From Phoronis australis (taxonomy: Eukaryota > Phoronida > Phoronidae): DNA of 64,000 bases. Shown here one piece after another: positions 63,306-64,000 of this stretch. Below the pieces are notes generated by a model. That model ran no database searches. It was given only the letters and a program-made list of their open reading frames with translations, and was not told the DNA's origin. The stretch covers positions 1,586,485 through 1,650,484 of the forward strand of contig NMRA01000022.1 of assembly GCA_002633005.1 (NCBI GenBank), written 5' to 3'. Each line of letters opens with the position of its first letter. The first letter of the stretch is position 1. Both the position numbers and the translations under genes were made by a program.

Positions 63306-64000
63306 GTAGCTGTGGTAACCATGGTAGGGCACCGGGCTAATCAGTAAAAATACATGTCAAGTCTTGATTGCCTGTCGTTTCGGTCAAGTTGCAAAGACAT
63401 TATAGTATATTATAGAGTATCTTTGCAAGCGGTCATCTATCACACTTGGGTTCCCACTAACTCTGTAATTCCACGTGTTGTTCATACAAACGTCTTCCTT
63501 CAGCTTGTGTTACACTTACATGTACATGTTCAATTTACGACTTAAGAGCCAGTCCCATCAACGACAAACATGTTCAGTAGCCACAGTTAGTAAATACGAA
63601 TAAACGCGACCCTGTGCCCAGAGTCATCTTTACATGGCTGTGGACTCCTTGAAACTTGTCACAGGTGGATACAGTTAATTCGCCCTAAAAATAGCCTACG
63701 CATCTTGTGAAGTATTGTGTCACTCCGTAAATTTTTGCACCACACTGGCGTACAGAAAATTTCAATAGGCCGCCCTTCTGACATACCCATCCCTTACTGC
63801 AAGCAAATGTTTTGACTTAAAAGTCCTGAATCCGTAGTGCAGTTCAATTATTTGTAGCCCCCTCCCCGTAGTACATGCATTCCGACTGAGTACACAGTAT
63901 CCCCGGGGTACTTCTTCACTAAAATAATAATAGCGGTCATCTGTTTGACTCGTCAAATGCATGGGCATGATCAGTTTTCTCCGCATGATGCCGGAACTTG

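Larger units (their letters stand above)
61620..64000. other. Right end of window, repeats only
   Basis: The 26-bp tandem repeat (62392-62525) and the CTCACGC-rich segment (63110-63305). No coding exon I can support. Confidence 0.5.

Overview
This is animal nuclear DNA, probably from a marine invertebrate. Genes are cut into short exons (23 to 390 bases) with GT..AG introns, intergenic DNA is AT-rich and full of dispersed repeats, minisatellites and decayed retroelements, and the proteins I recognise are clearly metazoan. I cannot name the phylum from sequence alone. An assembly gap of N's lies at 25820-26453.

Layout. (1) 317-31260, minus strand: the 5' half of TRRAP, the giant HEAT-repeat pseudokinase scaffold of the SAGA/PCAF and TIP60/NuA4 histone acetyltransferase complexes. 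I could place 46 coding exons (about 1,960 codons) and a probable non-coding first exon. The gene runs off the left edge, so its FAT and kinase-like regions are outside the window. One exon is missing, apparently inside the N gap, and one micro-exon was not found. (2) 31260-32150: the interval between divergent genes, probably a shared promoter. (3) 32221-37006, plus strand: an RPP25-type Alba-domain subunit of RNase P/MRP in five coding exons. The last intron carries a 791-bp solo LTR with a perfect 5-bp target duplication. (4) 37150-42190: repeats, with no gene I can support. (5) 42191-44655, minus strand: the 3' four exons of an unrecognised protein with a C-terminal C3HC4 RING finger; candidate upstream exons lie near 49.5 kb and 53.6 kb. 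(6) 44700-64000: mostly repeats. These include a nested non-LTR retroelement relic (47.1-48.2 kb), a second array of the ~150-bp repeat family (49.6-50.9 kb), and several minisatellites.

Most interesting signals. First, the solo LTR in RPP25 carries an array of textbook heat-shock elements upstream of a TATA box, so it looks like a heat-inducible LTR promoter in sense orientation within a host gene. Second, a ~450-bp higher-order repeat built of three ~150-bp monomers has one match to the CTCF core motif per monomer. Third, short tandem duplications in TRRAP have copied its own splice sites: three tandem acceptors, of which the two outer ones lead straight to a stop, and four tandem donors, one of which would add ten codons in frame. 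Several other minisatellites also abut splice junctions.

TRRAP (chromatin acetylation) and RPP25 (tRNA and rRNA processing) are unrelated in mechanism; their head-to-head arrangement suggests shared promoter control only.
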